A program made the translations under genes and the position numbers. Under the pieces are notes generated by a model, which worked only from the letters and a program-made list of their open reading frames with translations, was not told the DNA's origin and did no database searches. A stretch of DNA of 64,000 bases from Streptomyces abyssomicinicus (lineage in GTDB: Bacteria; Actinomycetota; Actinomycetes; Streptomycetales; Streptomycetaceae): assembly GCF_008974245.1 (NCBI RefSeq), contig NZ_BBZI01000005.1, positions 902,180 through 966,179 of the forward strand, written 5' to 3'. Below are positions 49,918-58,088 of this stretch, piece after piece. Positions within the stretch are counted from its first letter, which is position 1. Each line of letters begins with the position of its first letter.

Positions 49918-50463
49918 ATGCCCGAGGTGTCCTATCTGGCCGTGACCGACCGGATCGGTCTGCGCCCCTTCACCCTCGCCGACGAGGCCGAGTTCACCGC
50001 CCGCGCGCGGCAGAGCCGGGACCTGCACCGCCCGTGGCTGTTCCCCCCGGACAGCCCCTCCGCGTACCTGGACTACGCGACGCGGCTGATCGAGAGCCCC
50101 GACAAGGAGGGGTACCTGATCTGCGACCGCGCGGACGGCGCCATCGCCGGCTACGTGAACATCAACAACATCGTGCACGGCGCCTTCCGCAGCGGCGCCC
50201 TCGGCTACGGCGCGTTCGCGCACGCCGCCGGCCGCGGCCTGATGACCGACGCCCTGAAGGCCCTCGTCCGGCACGCCTTCGCACCACCGCTCAACCTCCA
50301 CCGGCTGGAGATCAACGTCCAGCCGGGCAACGCCCGTTCCGTCGCCCTCGCACGCCGCGCAGGGTTCGCCAAGGAGGGCTTCTCCCCGCGCATGCTCCAC
50401 GTCGACGGCGCGTGGCGCGACCACGAACGCTGGGCGATCACCGCGGAGATGGTCCCCAGGTGA
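49918..50463 (+). CDS. GNAT acetyltransferase, RimJ/RimL-like
   Basis: The 181-residue acetyltransferase resembles ribosomal-protein serine/alanine N-acetyltransferases: IGLRPFTLADEAEFTARARQ at the N-terminus, an acetyl-CoA site in LGYGAFAHAAGRGLMTDALK, and the C-terminal HRLEINVQPGNARSVALARR followed by AGFAKEGF. The motif IxVxPxNxxSxxxxRRxGF is standard for the RimJ/L group. ATG 49918 is the nearest in-frame start to the domain. It is divergent from the M6 protease and stands 78 nt before the DUF5107 gene in the same direction. The acetylated target is unknown. Confidence 0.87.
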   Translation: MPEVSYLAVTDRIGLRPFTLADEAEFTARARQSRDLHRPWLFPPDSPSAYLDYATRLIESPDKEGYLICDRADGAIAGYVNINNIVHGAFRSGALGYGAFAHAAGRGLMTDALKALVRHAFAPPLNLHRLEINVQPGNARSVALARRAGFAKEGFSPRMLHVDGAWRDHERWAITAEMVPR

Positions 50464-50541
50464 CGAACCCGGGGCCAGAGGACCGGGACCGGAGCACGCC
50501 GGCCTCTGGCGCGATCGCCGTCCGCCCGCTTCCATGGTCGC

Positions 50542-52512
50542 GTGACGACGATCCGCCGTGAGGTACTGACGCTGCCCGCAGCCGAGTTGGGCCCCGACAA
50601 CCCGCTTCCGCCGCTCCGACCGCTGGACGAGGTGCACCAGGTCGAGGACCGGGACCGCCAGGGTCTGCCGCGGGACATGGCCCGGCAGATGGGATACGCC
50701 CCGCTCACCGGGCTGCTGCCGGAGCGCGTCCGCGACGGCTACGACCGCCGGCGCGCCCCGCGGCCGGTGGAGGCCATCGTGGTGGAGAACGACCGGCTCC
50801 GCGCGACGGTGCTGCCCACCCTGGGCGGCCGGATCGCCTCCCTGGTCCACAAGCCCACCGGGCGTGAACTCCTCTACCGCAACCCGGTGCTCCAGCCCGC
50901 GTGCTTCGCGCTCAACGGCGCCTGGTACTCCGGCGGGGTCGAGTGGAACATCGGCGCCACCGGCCACACCGCGCTCTCCTGCTCCCCGCTGCACGCCGCC
51001 CGGGTCACCGCGCCCGACGGCGGGGTGATGCTGCGGCTGTGGGAGTGGGAACGGCTGCGCGACCTGCCGTTCCAGGTCGACCTGTGGCTGCCGGACGGCT
51101 CGGACTTCCTCTACGTGGGCGTACGGATACGCAACCCGCACGAGCGCCCGGTGCCCACCTACTGGTGGTCCAACATCGCCGTCCCCGAGGAGCGCCGGGT
51201 GCTCGCCCCTGCCGACTCGGCCTGGCACTTCGGTTACCACCGCCGGCTGCGCCAGGTGACCGTGCCCGCGTACGAGGGCGTGGACCGGACCCGCCCTCTG
51301 AACAGCGTCTTCCCCGCCGACTACTTCTACGACGTCCCCGACGGCCGCCGCCGGTGGATCGCCGCCCTCGACGACGCCGGCCACGGCCTGGCCCAGACGT
51401 CCACGGACGTGCTGCGCGGCCGCAAGCTCTTCGTGTGGGGCGGCGGCCCCGGCGGTCGCCGCTGGCAGGAGTGGCTGACCGAACCCGGCACCGGCGGCTA
51501 CTGCGAGATACAGGCCGGGCTCGCCCGTACCCAGCTGGAGCACGTCAGGCTCGACGCGGAGAGCGAGGTCTCCTGGCTGGAGGCGTACGGCCCGCTCGAC
51601 GTGGACCCCGGGGCGGCGCACGGCGAGGACTGGGCGGCCGCCCTAGACGCCGCCGAGACGCGGCTGGAGGCGGTGCTGCCGCGCGCCCAGGTCGACGCCG
51701 CCTACGCGGCGTGGGCGGCCGGCGCGGACACCGAGCCCGGCGAGCGGCTGGCCACCGGCTCCGGCTGGGGCGCGCTGGAGGTGCTGCGCGCAGGCTTCGC
51801 CCTGCCCGGCACCCCGTTCGCCCCCGAGACGCTCGGGGAGGAGCAGCGGCCCTGGCTGGAACTGCTCCGGCAGGGCGCGCTGCCCGAGGAGGACCCGGAC
51901 GCCGGACCGCCGCACGCCACACTCGTCGCACCGCACTGGCGGGACATGCTGGAGACCGCGGACGCCACCGCCACCGCCGAGTACCACCTCGGGCTCGCCC
52001 AGTGGCACGCCGGGGACCGCGCGCAGGCGGTGCGCAGCTGGGAGCGCGGCCTGAAGCTCGCGCCCGGGCACTGGGCCTTCCTGCGGTGCACGGCGGTGGC
52101 GGACCAGGAGGAGGACCACCCCGAGCGGGCGGCGGACCGCTACGGCGAGGCGTTCGACGCGCTGTGCCGGGTGGCCGCCGAGGGCACGGACCCGGGCCGG
52201 TGGGAGGCAGCCGTGGCCGCGCTGGGGCGGGAGGCGCTGGAGGCGCTGCTCGGCGTGGGACGGGCCGCGGAGGCCCGCCAGGTGTGGGAGCGGCTGCCCG
52301 GGACGGCGCGGGCGCGCGGACGGTTCCGGCTGCTGGAGGTGGAGCTGCTGCTCGCCGAGGGGCGCGCGGCGGACGCCCGGGCCGTGTTCGAGGACGGCTT
52401 CGAGGTCGCCGATCTGCGGGAGGGCTCGGAGACCATCAGCCGGCTGTGGGCCGCCTGCACCGACGAGCCGCTGCCGGACCGCCTCGACTTCCGGATGCGC
52501 CCCCCGGAGTGA
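50542..52512 (+). CDS. DUF5107 and TPR-repeat protein
   Basis: The 656-residue soluble protein has an N-terminal DUF5107 domain (about 80-360: NDRLRATVLPTLGGRIASLV, WYSGGVEWNIGATGH, YWWSNIAVPEE, WGGGPGGRRWQEWLTEPG). This galactose-mutarotase-like beta-sandwich is found in proteins of carbohydrate metabolism. The C-terminal 250 residues are TPR-like helical hairpins (AEYHLGLAQWHAGDRAQAVR, SWERGLKLAPGHWAFLR). The start is GTG 50542. The family is thought to act on or bind sugars, but catalytic residues cannot be named. The neighbouring transketolase gene is in the same direction but 260 nt away. Confidence 0.85.
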   Translation: MTTIRREVLTLPAAELGPDNPLPPLRPLDEVHQVEDRDRQGLPRDMARQMGYAPLTGLLPERVRDGYDRRRAPRPVEAIVVENDRLRATVLPTLGGRIASLVHKPTGRELLYRNPVLQPACFALNGAWYSGGVEWNIGATGHTALSCSPLHAARVTAPDGGVMLRLWEWERLRDLPFQVDLWLPDGSDFLYVGVRIRNPHERPVPTYWWSNIAVPEERRVLAPADSAWHFGYHRRLRQVTVPAYEGVDRTRPLNSVFPADYFYDVPDGRRRWIAALDDAGHGLAQTSTDVLRGRKLFVWGGGPGGRRWQEWLTEPGTGGYCEIQAGLARTQLEHVRLDAESEVSWLEAYGPLDVDPGAAHGEDWAAALDAAETRLEAVLPRAQVDAAYAAWAAGADTEPGERLATGSGWGALEVLRAGFALPGTPFAPETLGEEQRPWLELLRQGALPEEDPDAGPPHATLVAPHWRDMLETADATATAEYHLGLAQWHAGDRAQAVRSWERGLKLAPGHWAFLRCTAVADQEEDHPERAADRYGEAFDALCRVAAEGTDPGRWEAAVAALGREALEALLGVGRAAEARQVWERLPGTARARGRFRLLEVELLLAEGRAADARAVFEDGFEVADLREGSETISRLWAACTDEPLPDRLDFRMRPPE

Positions 52513-52545
52513 GCCCGGGGTGAGCCCCGGCAAGGGCGCCCGGAG

Positions 52546-52581
52546 CGAGTCCCGGAACGAGTCCCGGAACGAGTCCCGGGG
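52546..52581. repeat. Three tandem 12-bp repeats (CGAGTCCCGGAA)
   Basis: Two exact units and a third ending CGGGG lie 33 nt after the DUF5107 gene stop. The 260-nt gap (52513-52772) is otherwise a G-rich, low-complexity spacer with many GGGTCCC-like words and holds no gene. Confidence 0.7.
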
Positions 52582-52772
52582 AGGGCCCGGCCGTGGGTCC
52601 CGCGGAGGGTCCCGGGCGTGAGCCGCGGGGAGGGAGGCCGGGGGAGGCGCCGGGGCCCGGGACCGCCCGGGCGCGGTGGCCGGGCGGCCCGCCCGTGGGG
52701 CCGGGGCCGTTTCGGCCACCCGGCCGGGGGGACGCGGAGGGGGTCACGCGGAACGCGATCCCGAGGGGACCC

Positions 52773-54650
52773 ATGCACACCGACGACCGAGCTCCCGATC
52801 CCGCCGAACTGGCCCACCTCGCCGAACTGGGACAACAGCTGAGGGTGGACAGCGTGCGCGCCTCCGCGGCCGCCGGGTCGGGCCACCCGACCTCCTCCAT
52901 GTCGGCGGCCGACCTGATGGCCGTGCTGCTCGCCCGCCACATGCGGTACGACTTCGCCGACCCCGGTGCCCCCGGCAACGACCGCTTCGTGCTCTCCAAG
53001 GGGCATGCCTCGCCGCTGCTCTACGCGGCGTACAAGGCCGCCGGAGCCATCGACGACCAGGAGCTGCTCACCTTCCGCGAGCACGGCAGCCGCCTGGAGG
53101 GCCACCCCACCCCGCGCCGGCTGCCCTGGGTGGAGACCGCCACCGGGTCGCTCGGCCAGGGCCTGCCCGTCGGCGTGGGCATCGCGCTGTCCGGCAAGAG
53201 GCTGGAGCGCGCCCCGTACCGGGTGTGGGTGCTGTGCGGCGACAGCGAACTGGCCGAGGGGTCCGTGTGGGAGGCCGCCGAACAGGCCTCGTTCGAGCAC
53301 CTGGACAACCTCACGGCGATCGTCGACGTCAACCGGCTGGGACAGCGCGGGGAGACCCGCCACGGCCACGACCTGGACGCCTACGCGCGGCGGTTCAAGG
53401 CGTTCGGCTGGCACACCGTCGAGGTGGACGGCCACGACGTCGAGGCGGTCGAGAGGGCGCTGGGCGAGGCGAGCTCCACCGTCGGGCAGCCCGCGGTGGT
53501 GCTGGCCCGCACCCTCAAGGGGCGCGGTGTGGCGGCGGCCGAGGACAAGGAGGGCCTGCACGGCAAGCCGCTCAAGGACGCCGAGGCGGCGATCGCCGAG
53601 CTGGGCGGTGAACGCGACCTGCGGGTCCGGGTCCGCGAGCCCTGGCAGGCCGCCGCCCGGCCCGCCGCGCGCACCGGCACGCCCCGGCTGCCGCGCTGGA
53701 GCGAGGGCGAGGAGGTCGCCACCCGGGACGCCTACGGCGCGGCCCTCGCCGCGCTCGGCACCGCGCGGGACGACGTCGTCGCCCTGGACGGCGAGGTGAG
53801 CGACTCCACCCGGGCCGAGGCGTTCGCCAAGGAGCACCCGGAGCGGTTCTTCGAGTGCTACATCGCCGAACAGCAGCTGGTCGCCTCCGCGGTGGGGCTC
53901 GCCGCCCGCGGCTGGATTCCGTACGCCTCGTCCTTCGCCGCGTTCCTCAGCCGCGCCTACGACTTCGTGCGGATGGCGGCGGTCAGCGGGGCCGGCATCA
54001 ACATGGTCGGCTCGCACGCGGGCGTGTCCATCGGCCAGGACGGTCCCTCGCAGATGGGACTGGAGGACCTCGCGATGTTCCGCGCGGTGCACGGCTCGAC
54101 CGTGCTCTACCCGTGCGACGCCAACCAGACGGCCAAGCTCGTCGCCGCCATGGCCGGCCTCGAGGGCATCCGCTACCTGCGCACCTCGCGCGGCAAGAAC
54201 GCCGTGCTCTACGGGCCCGACGAGGAGTTCCCGGTCGGCGGCAGCAAGGTGCTGCGCTCCTCCGCCGAGGACCGGCTGACCCTGGTCGCGGCCGGCGTCA
54301 CCGTCCACGAGGCGCTGGGGGCCGCGGACGAACTCGCGGCGGAGGGCATCGCCGTGCGGGTGGTCGACCTGTACTCGGTGAAGCCCGTCGACGGGGAGAC
54401 CCTGCGTCGGGCGGCCGCGGAGACCGGGTGCCTGCTCACCGTCGAGGATCATCACGAGGAGGGCGGCATCGGCGACGCCGTCGCCTCCGCGTTCACCGAC
54501 GGGTCGCCGGTGCCGCGGCTGGTCCGGCTCGGGGTGCGCTCCATGCCGGGGTCGGCGAGCCCTGAGGAGCAACTGCGCGAGGCGGGCGTCGACGCGCGGT
54601 CGATCGCCGCCTCCGTGCGGCTCCTGACCGGGCAGGGCGTGCCGGCCTGA
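52773..54650 (+). CDS. Transketolase
   Basis: The 625-residue protein is a full-length transketolase fused from the usual N- and C-terminal halves. The thiamine diphosphate site is LCGDSELAEGSVWEAAEQAS with the loop IVDVNRLGQRG. The N-terminal SVRASAAAGSGHPTSSMSAA and YDFADPGAPGNDRFVLSKGH are typical, and the PYR half has ECYIAEQQLVASAVGLAARG with the catalytic Glu. It transfers two-carbon units in the pentose phosphate pathway. Streptomyces usually has a second transketolase in the main pathway, so this may be a secondary copy. ATG 52773 is used with a GAGGGG site upstream; upstream frame sequence is Pro/Gly-rich. Confidence 0.9.
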   Translation: MHTDDRAPDPAELAHLAELGQQLRVDSVRASAAAGSGHPTSSMSAADLMAVLLARHMRYDFADPGAPGNDRFVLSKGHASPLLYAAYKAAGAIDDQELLTFREHGSRLEGHPTPRRLPWVETATGSLGQGLPVGVGIALSGKRLERAPYRVWVLCGDSELAEGSVWEAAEQASFEHLDNLTAIVDVNRLGQRGETRHGHDLDAYARRFKAFGWHTVEVDGHDVEAVERALGEASSTVGQPAVVLARTLKGRGVAAAEDKEGLHGKPLKDAEAAIAELGGERDLRVRVREPWQAAARPAARTGTPRLPRWSEGEEVATRDAYGAALAALGTARDDVVALDGEVSDSTRAEAFAKEHPERFFECYIAEQQLVASAVGLAARGWIPYASSFAAFLSRAYDFVRMAAVSGAGINMVGSHAGVSIGQDGPSQMGLEDLAMFRAVHGSTVLYPCDANQTAKLVAAMAGLEGIRYLRTSRGKNAVLYGPDEEFPVGGSKVLRSSAEDRLTLVAAGVTVHEALGAADELAAEGIAVRVVDLYSVKPVDGETLRRAAAETGCLLTVEDHHEEGGIGDAVASAFTDGSPVPRLVRLGVRSMPGSASPEEQLREAGVDARSIAASVRLLTGQGVPA

Positions 54651-54803
54651 GGCGTCGCGCCGTCACCCGGCCGGCACGGCCCCCACCCATGCGTGAAGGA
54701 CCGCCATGGGGTTGTCACGGGAAGCACGCGGACAAGATCGGTCGGTGTGCATCGGGAGGTTTGGCGTCAGGGTCACCGGTCATCCGCACTCACAGAGGTG
54801 GCC

Positions 54804-55160
54804 ATGACGAACACACCGAAGCAGAAGTCAGAAACCGAGAACACCGAGAACACCGAGAAAGCCGAGAACACCGAGCAGAACGAACCGGATCAGCGCCGTC
54901 CGCGCCCCACCGAAGTGCTGCGTGAGGCGCGGGCCCAGCTCGAGGAGCTGACGGGGATGGCCGCCGAGTCGGTGTCGTCCTTCGAAAGGACCGAGGACGG
55001 CTGGTCGCTGGAGGTGGAGGTGCTCGAACTCGAGCGCGTCCCCGACACGATGAGCCTGCTGTCGACCTACCGGGTCGACCTGGACCCGGACGGCATGCTC
55101 ACCGGCTACAAGCGCATCCGGCGCTACGAACGCGGACGTTCGGACAGCAACCGCCGCTGA
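54804..55160 (+). CDS. gvpO: Gas vesicle protein GvpO
   Basis: The 118-residue protein begins with a Lys/Glu/Asn/Thr-rich low-complexity lead of about 40 residues (ENTENTEKAENTEQNE), then a conserved GvpO domain: PTEVLREARAQLEELTGMAA, GWSLEVEVLELERVPDTMS, LLSTYRVDLDPDGMLTGYKR. GvpO is required for gas vesicle formation in haloarchaea, where it regulates other gvp genes, and is the first gene of streptomycete gvp clusters. ATG 54804 has a GAGGTG site upstream. It opens the gvp cluster and lies 102 nt before gvpA. No gas vesicles have been shown in most Streptomyces, so the role is uncertain. Confidence 0.88.
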   Translation: MTNTPKQKSETENTENTEKAENTEQNEPDQRRPRPTEVLREARAQLEELTGMAAESVSSFERTEDGWSLEVEVLELERVPDTMSLLSTYRVDLDPDGMLTGYKRIRRYERGRSDSNRR

Positions 55161-55262
55161 CAAGGCGGTTCGAAGGCCACAGACGTCCGCCCGACTTCCC
55201 GTGACAGGGCAGGTCTGCCCGCGACGGCGGTCAGCCGTGCCCGGAAACAGTGAGGAGCACCC

Positions 55263-55664
55263 GTGACGGTTGTACCGGCACAGCAGAGCGGCGGTGGGGG
55301 CGGCAGCAGCGGCCTCTACGACGTTCTCGAACTCGTCCTCGACCGGGGCCTCGTGATCGACGCGTTCGTCCGCGTCTCCCTGGTCGGCATCGAAATCCTG
55401 AAGATCGACATCCGTGTCGTCGTCGCCAGCGTCGACACGTACCTGCGCTTCGCCGAGGCCTGCAACCGCCTCGACCTGGAGTCCGGCCCGCGCAAGAACC
55501 CCGGACTGCCCGACCTGGTCGGCGAGATGACCGAGTCCGGCGCCCGCGGCAAGTCCAAGGGCGCGCTCTCCGGAGCCGCCGAGACCATCTCCGACGCCTT
55601 CCGTCAGGGGCGCGAGGAGCGCAAGGAGCCCGCGACCGCGCGGCGTAAGGAGGAGAAGGAGTGA
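55263..55664 (+). CDS. gvpA: Gas vesicle structural protein GvpA
   Basis: The 133-residue protein is the shell-forming gas vesicle protein. The core (about 18-80) reads [40 protein letters not shown], then [14 protein letters not shown], the conserved alpha-beta-beta-alpha fold. It also carries a Gly/Ser-rich lead (SGGGGGSSG) and a long charged C-terminal tail ([20 protein letters not shown]) not found in classical GvpA, but common in actinobacterial versions. GTG 55263 follows a GAGGAG site. The stop codon overlaps the gvpF start (GTGA). It could instead be GvpJ, a paralogue; the shape is closer to GvpA. Confidence 0.9.
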   Translation: MTVVPAQQSGGGGGSSGLYDVLELVLDRGLVIDAFVRVSLVGIEILKIDIRVVVASVDTYLRFAEACNRLDLESGPRKNPGLPDLVGEMTESGARGKSKGALSGAAETISDAFRQGREERKEPATARRKEEKE

Positions 55665-56437
55665 GCACCTACGTCTACGGGATCGCCTCGGCGTCCCACC
55701 CGTCGCTGCCCGAGGGCATGGGCGGGGTCGGCGACCCGCCGAACCCGGTCCGGCTGCTCAAGGAGGGCGACCTGGTCGCGGTGGCGGGCGACGCTCCCGA
55801 GGACCTGCGCCCCAAGCGGCGTGACCTGCTCGCCCACCAGACGATCCTCGCCGAGGCCGGCGCGGGCGGCACCGTGCTGCCGATGCGCTTCGGCAACGTC
55901 GCCCCCGACGACGACTCCGTCCTGCGGGTGCTCGCGGAGCGCGCCGGCCACTACACGGAGCGGCTGCGCGCCCTGGAGGGCAAGGCGGAGTACAACGTCA
56001 AGGCCAACCACGACGAGCAGGCCGTGCTCCACCTGGTGATGGGCGAGGACGCCGAACTGCGCGCCATGGCCGAGGCCAACCGCCAGGCCGGCGGCGGCAC
56101 CCACGACGACAAGCTGAGGCTCGGCGAGTTGGTGGTGTCCGCCGTCAAGGCCCGCGAGGACGTGGACGCGGCGCTGCTCCAGCAGGCCCTGGAGCCCACG
56201 GCCACGGCCGTGGCCACCGGAGCCGAGTCCACCGGCTGGATCACCAACCTGTCCCTGCTGGTCGCGGCCGACTCCGCCGAGGAGTTCCTCGGAGCCGTCG
56301 AGCGGTTCCGCGAGGAGAACCCGCACCTCCAGCTCCGCGTCAACGGGCCGCTGCCGCCCTACAGCTTCGTGGAGCCCGGTCCCGCCGACCACGCGCCGCA
56401 GGGTGCGGGGCAGGCGGCCGGCACGGCCGTGGAGTGA
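55661..56437 (+). CDS. gvpF: Gas vesicle protein GvpF
   Basis: The 258-residue protein is a GvpF/GvpL family member, with [20 protein letters not shown] at the N-terminus, [13 protein letters not shown] in the middle and the second domain ending [14 protein letters not shown]. GvpF binds GvpA and is thought to help nucleate the shell. The frame overlaps gvpA by 4 nt. The C-terminal extension [15 protein letters not shown] is short and flexible. A second family member lies downstream at 57221 (gvpL). Both proteins share the YVYA/G start and the GPxPPYSF or GPWAPYSF C-terminal motif. Confidence 0.9.
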   Translation: MSTYVYGIASASHPSLPEGMGGVGDPPNPVRLLKEGDLVAVAGDAPEDLRPKRRDLLAHQTILAEAGAGGTVLPMRFGNVAPDDDSVLRVLAERAGHYTERLRALEGKAEYNVKANHDEQAVLHLVMGEDAELRAMAEANRQAGGGTHDDKLRLGELVVSAVKAREDVDAALLQQALEPTATAVATGAESTGWITNLSLLVAADSAEEFLGAVERFREENPHLQLRVNGPLPPYSFVEPGPADHAPQGAGQAAGTAVE

Positions 56438-56441
56438 CACG

Positions 56442-56699
56442 GTGGGACTCCTCTCCGAGGTGCTGCTGCTGCCGCTCGCGCCGGTGCGCGGCAGCGCCTG
56501 GGTGATCCGCCAGGTGATGCGTGAGGCCGAGCGCATCTACTACGACCCCGCCACGATCCGCGCCGAACTGGCGAGTCTGGAGGAGCAGTTGGAAGCAGGC
56601 GAGATCGACGACGAGGAGTTCGACCGGCGTGAGGACGAACTGCTCGAGCGGCTGGAGGCCGCGGCCGGGGTGCAGCAGCGGGGAGGTGGCTTCGGATGA
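56442..56699 (+). CDS. gvpG: Gas vesicle protein GvpG
   Basis: The 85-residue protein has a hydrophobic N-terminal segment (LLSEVLLLPLAPVRGSAWVI) and a charged helix YYDPATIRAELASLEEQLEA then GEIDDEEFDRREDELLERLE. This is the GvpG family pattern: a short helical protein that, with GvpF and GvpL, forms the nucleating complex. GTG 56442 has a GGAG site 8 nt upstream. It begins 4 nt after gvpF and overlaps the next gene by 4 nt, so translation is coupled along the cluster. Confidence 0.87.
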   Translation: MGLLSEVLLLPLAPVRGSAWVIRQVMREAERIYYDPATIRAELASLEEQLEAGEIDDEEFDRREDELLERLEAAAGVQQRGGGFG

Positions 56700-57031
56700 A
56701 CGCCGCCCGGCGCTGGGAACTCGGGCTCGCGGCCACCGCGGGTTACGTCGTGGGGCGCACCCGGACGCTGCCGCTCGTGGTCGCCGTCGCCATCGTGCTG
56801 GCCGGCCGGGAGGAGCCCCGCGCCTACCTGGCCGGCCAGGGGCGGCGGCTGCTGATGGAGGGCGTCCGCACCGCCGGGGCCGCCACGGCCTGGTGGGACG
56901 ACTCGGCGGTCCGCAAGATGTTCACCCGCGGGTCGGACGACGACGCCCGCGCGGGGAACGGCGACCCGGACGCCGACGAGGACGAGCTGCCCGCCGAGCG
57001 CGGCGGCCGCCAGGAGATCGAACCGGCCTGA
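56696..57031 (+). CDS. Small protein of the gvp cluster, unassigned
   Basis: The 111-residue protein overlaps gvpG by ATGA. It has two mostly hydrophobic stretches (LGLAATAGYVVGRTRTLPLV, VAVAIVLAG) that could form one or two membrane helices, a central basic region, and a very acidic tail (DDDARAGNGDPDADEDEL). The position after gvpG is where streptomycete clusters, as I recall, carry small extra genes (gvpY and gvpZ), so this may be such a gene. I cannot identify a family. A hairpin separates it from gvpL. Codon use is coding-like throughout. Confidence 0.65.
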   Translation: MNAARRWELGLAATAGYVVGRTRTLPLVVAVAIVLAGREEPRAYLAGQGRRLLMEGVRTAGAATAWWDDSAVRKMFTRGSDDDARAGNGDPDADEDELPAERGGRQEIEPA

Positions 57032-57062
57032 GCGCCCGCCCCCGCCCCCGCCGGCTGCCGCG

Positions 57063-57088
57063 CCGCCCGGGACCCGTGTCCCGGGCGG
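57063..57088 (+). terminator. Hairpin between the small gvp-cluster gene and gvpL
   Basis: A perfect 11-bp stem (57063-57073 with 57078-57088) with a 4-nt loop lies 31 nt after the 111-residue protein. It may end or attenuate transcription before gvpL. Confidence 0.5.
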
Positions 57089-57220
57089 GGGAACTGGAGC
57101 GGGGGCCCGGGCTCGGGCAGGGTGGAGGTACGGGCTTCCACGCCCGGACCGCGTGCCCGGACCCCGTGCCCCGGCCGCACGCCCGGGCCCCGCCCGGCCC
57201 CACGGCGAGGAGGAGAGACG

Positions 57221-57910
57221 ATGAGCGGACTGCGGTACGTCTACGCGGTCTGCCGCCCGTTCGAGGCGGCGCTCCAGGCCCAGCTGGGCGGTGTGGCCGG
57301 CTGCCCGCCCACGGCCGTCCACCACCAGGGCCTGGTGGCCGTGGTCAGCACCGTCCCGGCCGTCGAGTTCGACGAGGGCCCGCTGCGGCAGCGCCTGGAG
57401 GACCGGGCGTGGCTGACCGCGACGGCCCGTGCCCACGAGCAGGTGATCGACGCCCTCACCACCGTCACCACCCCGCTCCCGCTGCCGTTCGCCACCGTGC
57501 TGCCCGACGACAGCGCCGTGCGCGTCCTGCTGGAGACGCACGCCGCCGAGATCCGCGCCGTCCTCGACCGGCTCGCGGGCCGGGTCGAGTGGAGCGTCCG
57601 CGTCTACGCGGGCGGCGAGCGGCGGGCGGAGGCCGAGCGCCTCGCCACCCGCCTGCACGAGGAACTGCGCGCCGCCGCGGAGGAGACCCGGCTGCATCCG
57701 CACCGCACCCTCAAGGTCACCGAGACCGAGGAGCGCGCCTGGGGCGGCAACGTGCTGGACGCCGCCTACCTGGTGCCGCGCCGGCAGTCCGGGGGCTTCG
57801 TCGAGATGGTCGACAAGGCCCGGGAGGACCTTCCGGAGGGCGGCGTCCGGATCCACCTGACCGGCCCCTGGGCACCGTACTCGTTCGGAGCGCTCGGCGG
57901 AGGCGGCTGA
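57221..57910 (+). CDS. gvpL: Gas vesicle protein GvpL (GvpF/GvpL family)
   Basis: The 229-residue protein begins GLRYVYAVCRPFEAALQAQL and ends VRIHLTGPWAPYSFGALGGG, both hallmarks of the GvpF/GvpL family. The second conserved block, LPLPFATVLPDDSAVRVLLE, is present. It shares this architecture with gvpF at 55661; the two differ enough to be separate family members. It has an AGGAGGAG site before ATG 57221 but sits 189 nt after the previous gene. After it the cluster ends: the next gene is convergent and unrelated. Annotation as GvpL rather than a second GvpF rests on position. Confidence 0.87.
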   Translation: MSGLRYVYAVCRPFEAALQAQLGGVAGCPPTAVHHQGLVAVVSTVPAVEFDEGPLRQRLEDRAWLTATARAHEQVIDALTTVTTPLPLPFATVLPDDSAVRVLLETHAAEIRAVLDRLAGRVEWSVRVYAGGERRAEAERLATRLHEELRAAAEETRLHPHRTLKVTETEERAWGGNVLDAAYLVPRRQSGGFVEMVDKAREDLPEGGVRIHLTGPWAPYSFGALGGGG

Positions 57911-58013
57911 GGCCGGCCCGGCGGGGCCGGAGCCGCCCCGAGGCGCAGGTTCCCCGGTCCAGGCCCCGGTCCCGGTCCCCGAACGAGGCCTCTGGCCTTG
58001 AGGCCCGGAGCCT

Positions 58014-58040
58014 GGGGCCGGTCCCCTGGGGCCCGGCCCC
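58014..58040. terminator. Possible terminator after gvpL
   Basis: An 8-bp stem (GGGGCCGG 58014-58021 with CCGGCCCC 58033-58040) and an 11-nt loop lie between the convergent gvpL and methyltransferase genes. The rest of the 178-nt gap is a G/C-rich spacer. Confidence 0.4.
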
Positions 58041-58088
58041 CGTCGGGCGTGTGACCGAGGCCCGGGCCGGCGGCGGGTCCTCGGAGGT

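Noticed and set aside
54651..54803. Sigma-B-type promoter before gvpO
   Set aside because: GTTT occurs near 54761, but no -10 of the GGGTAT type follows at the right distance.
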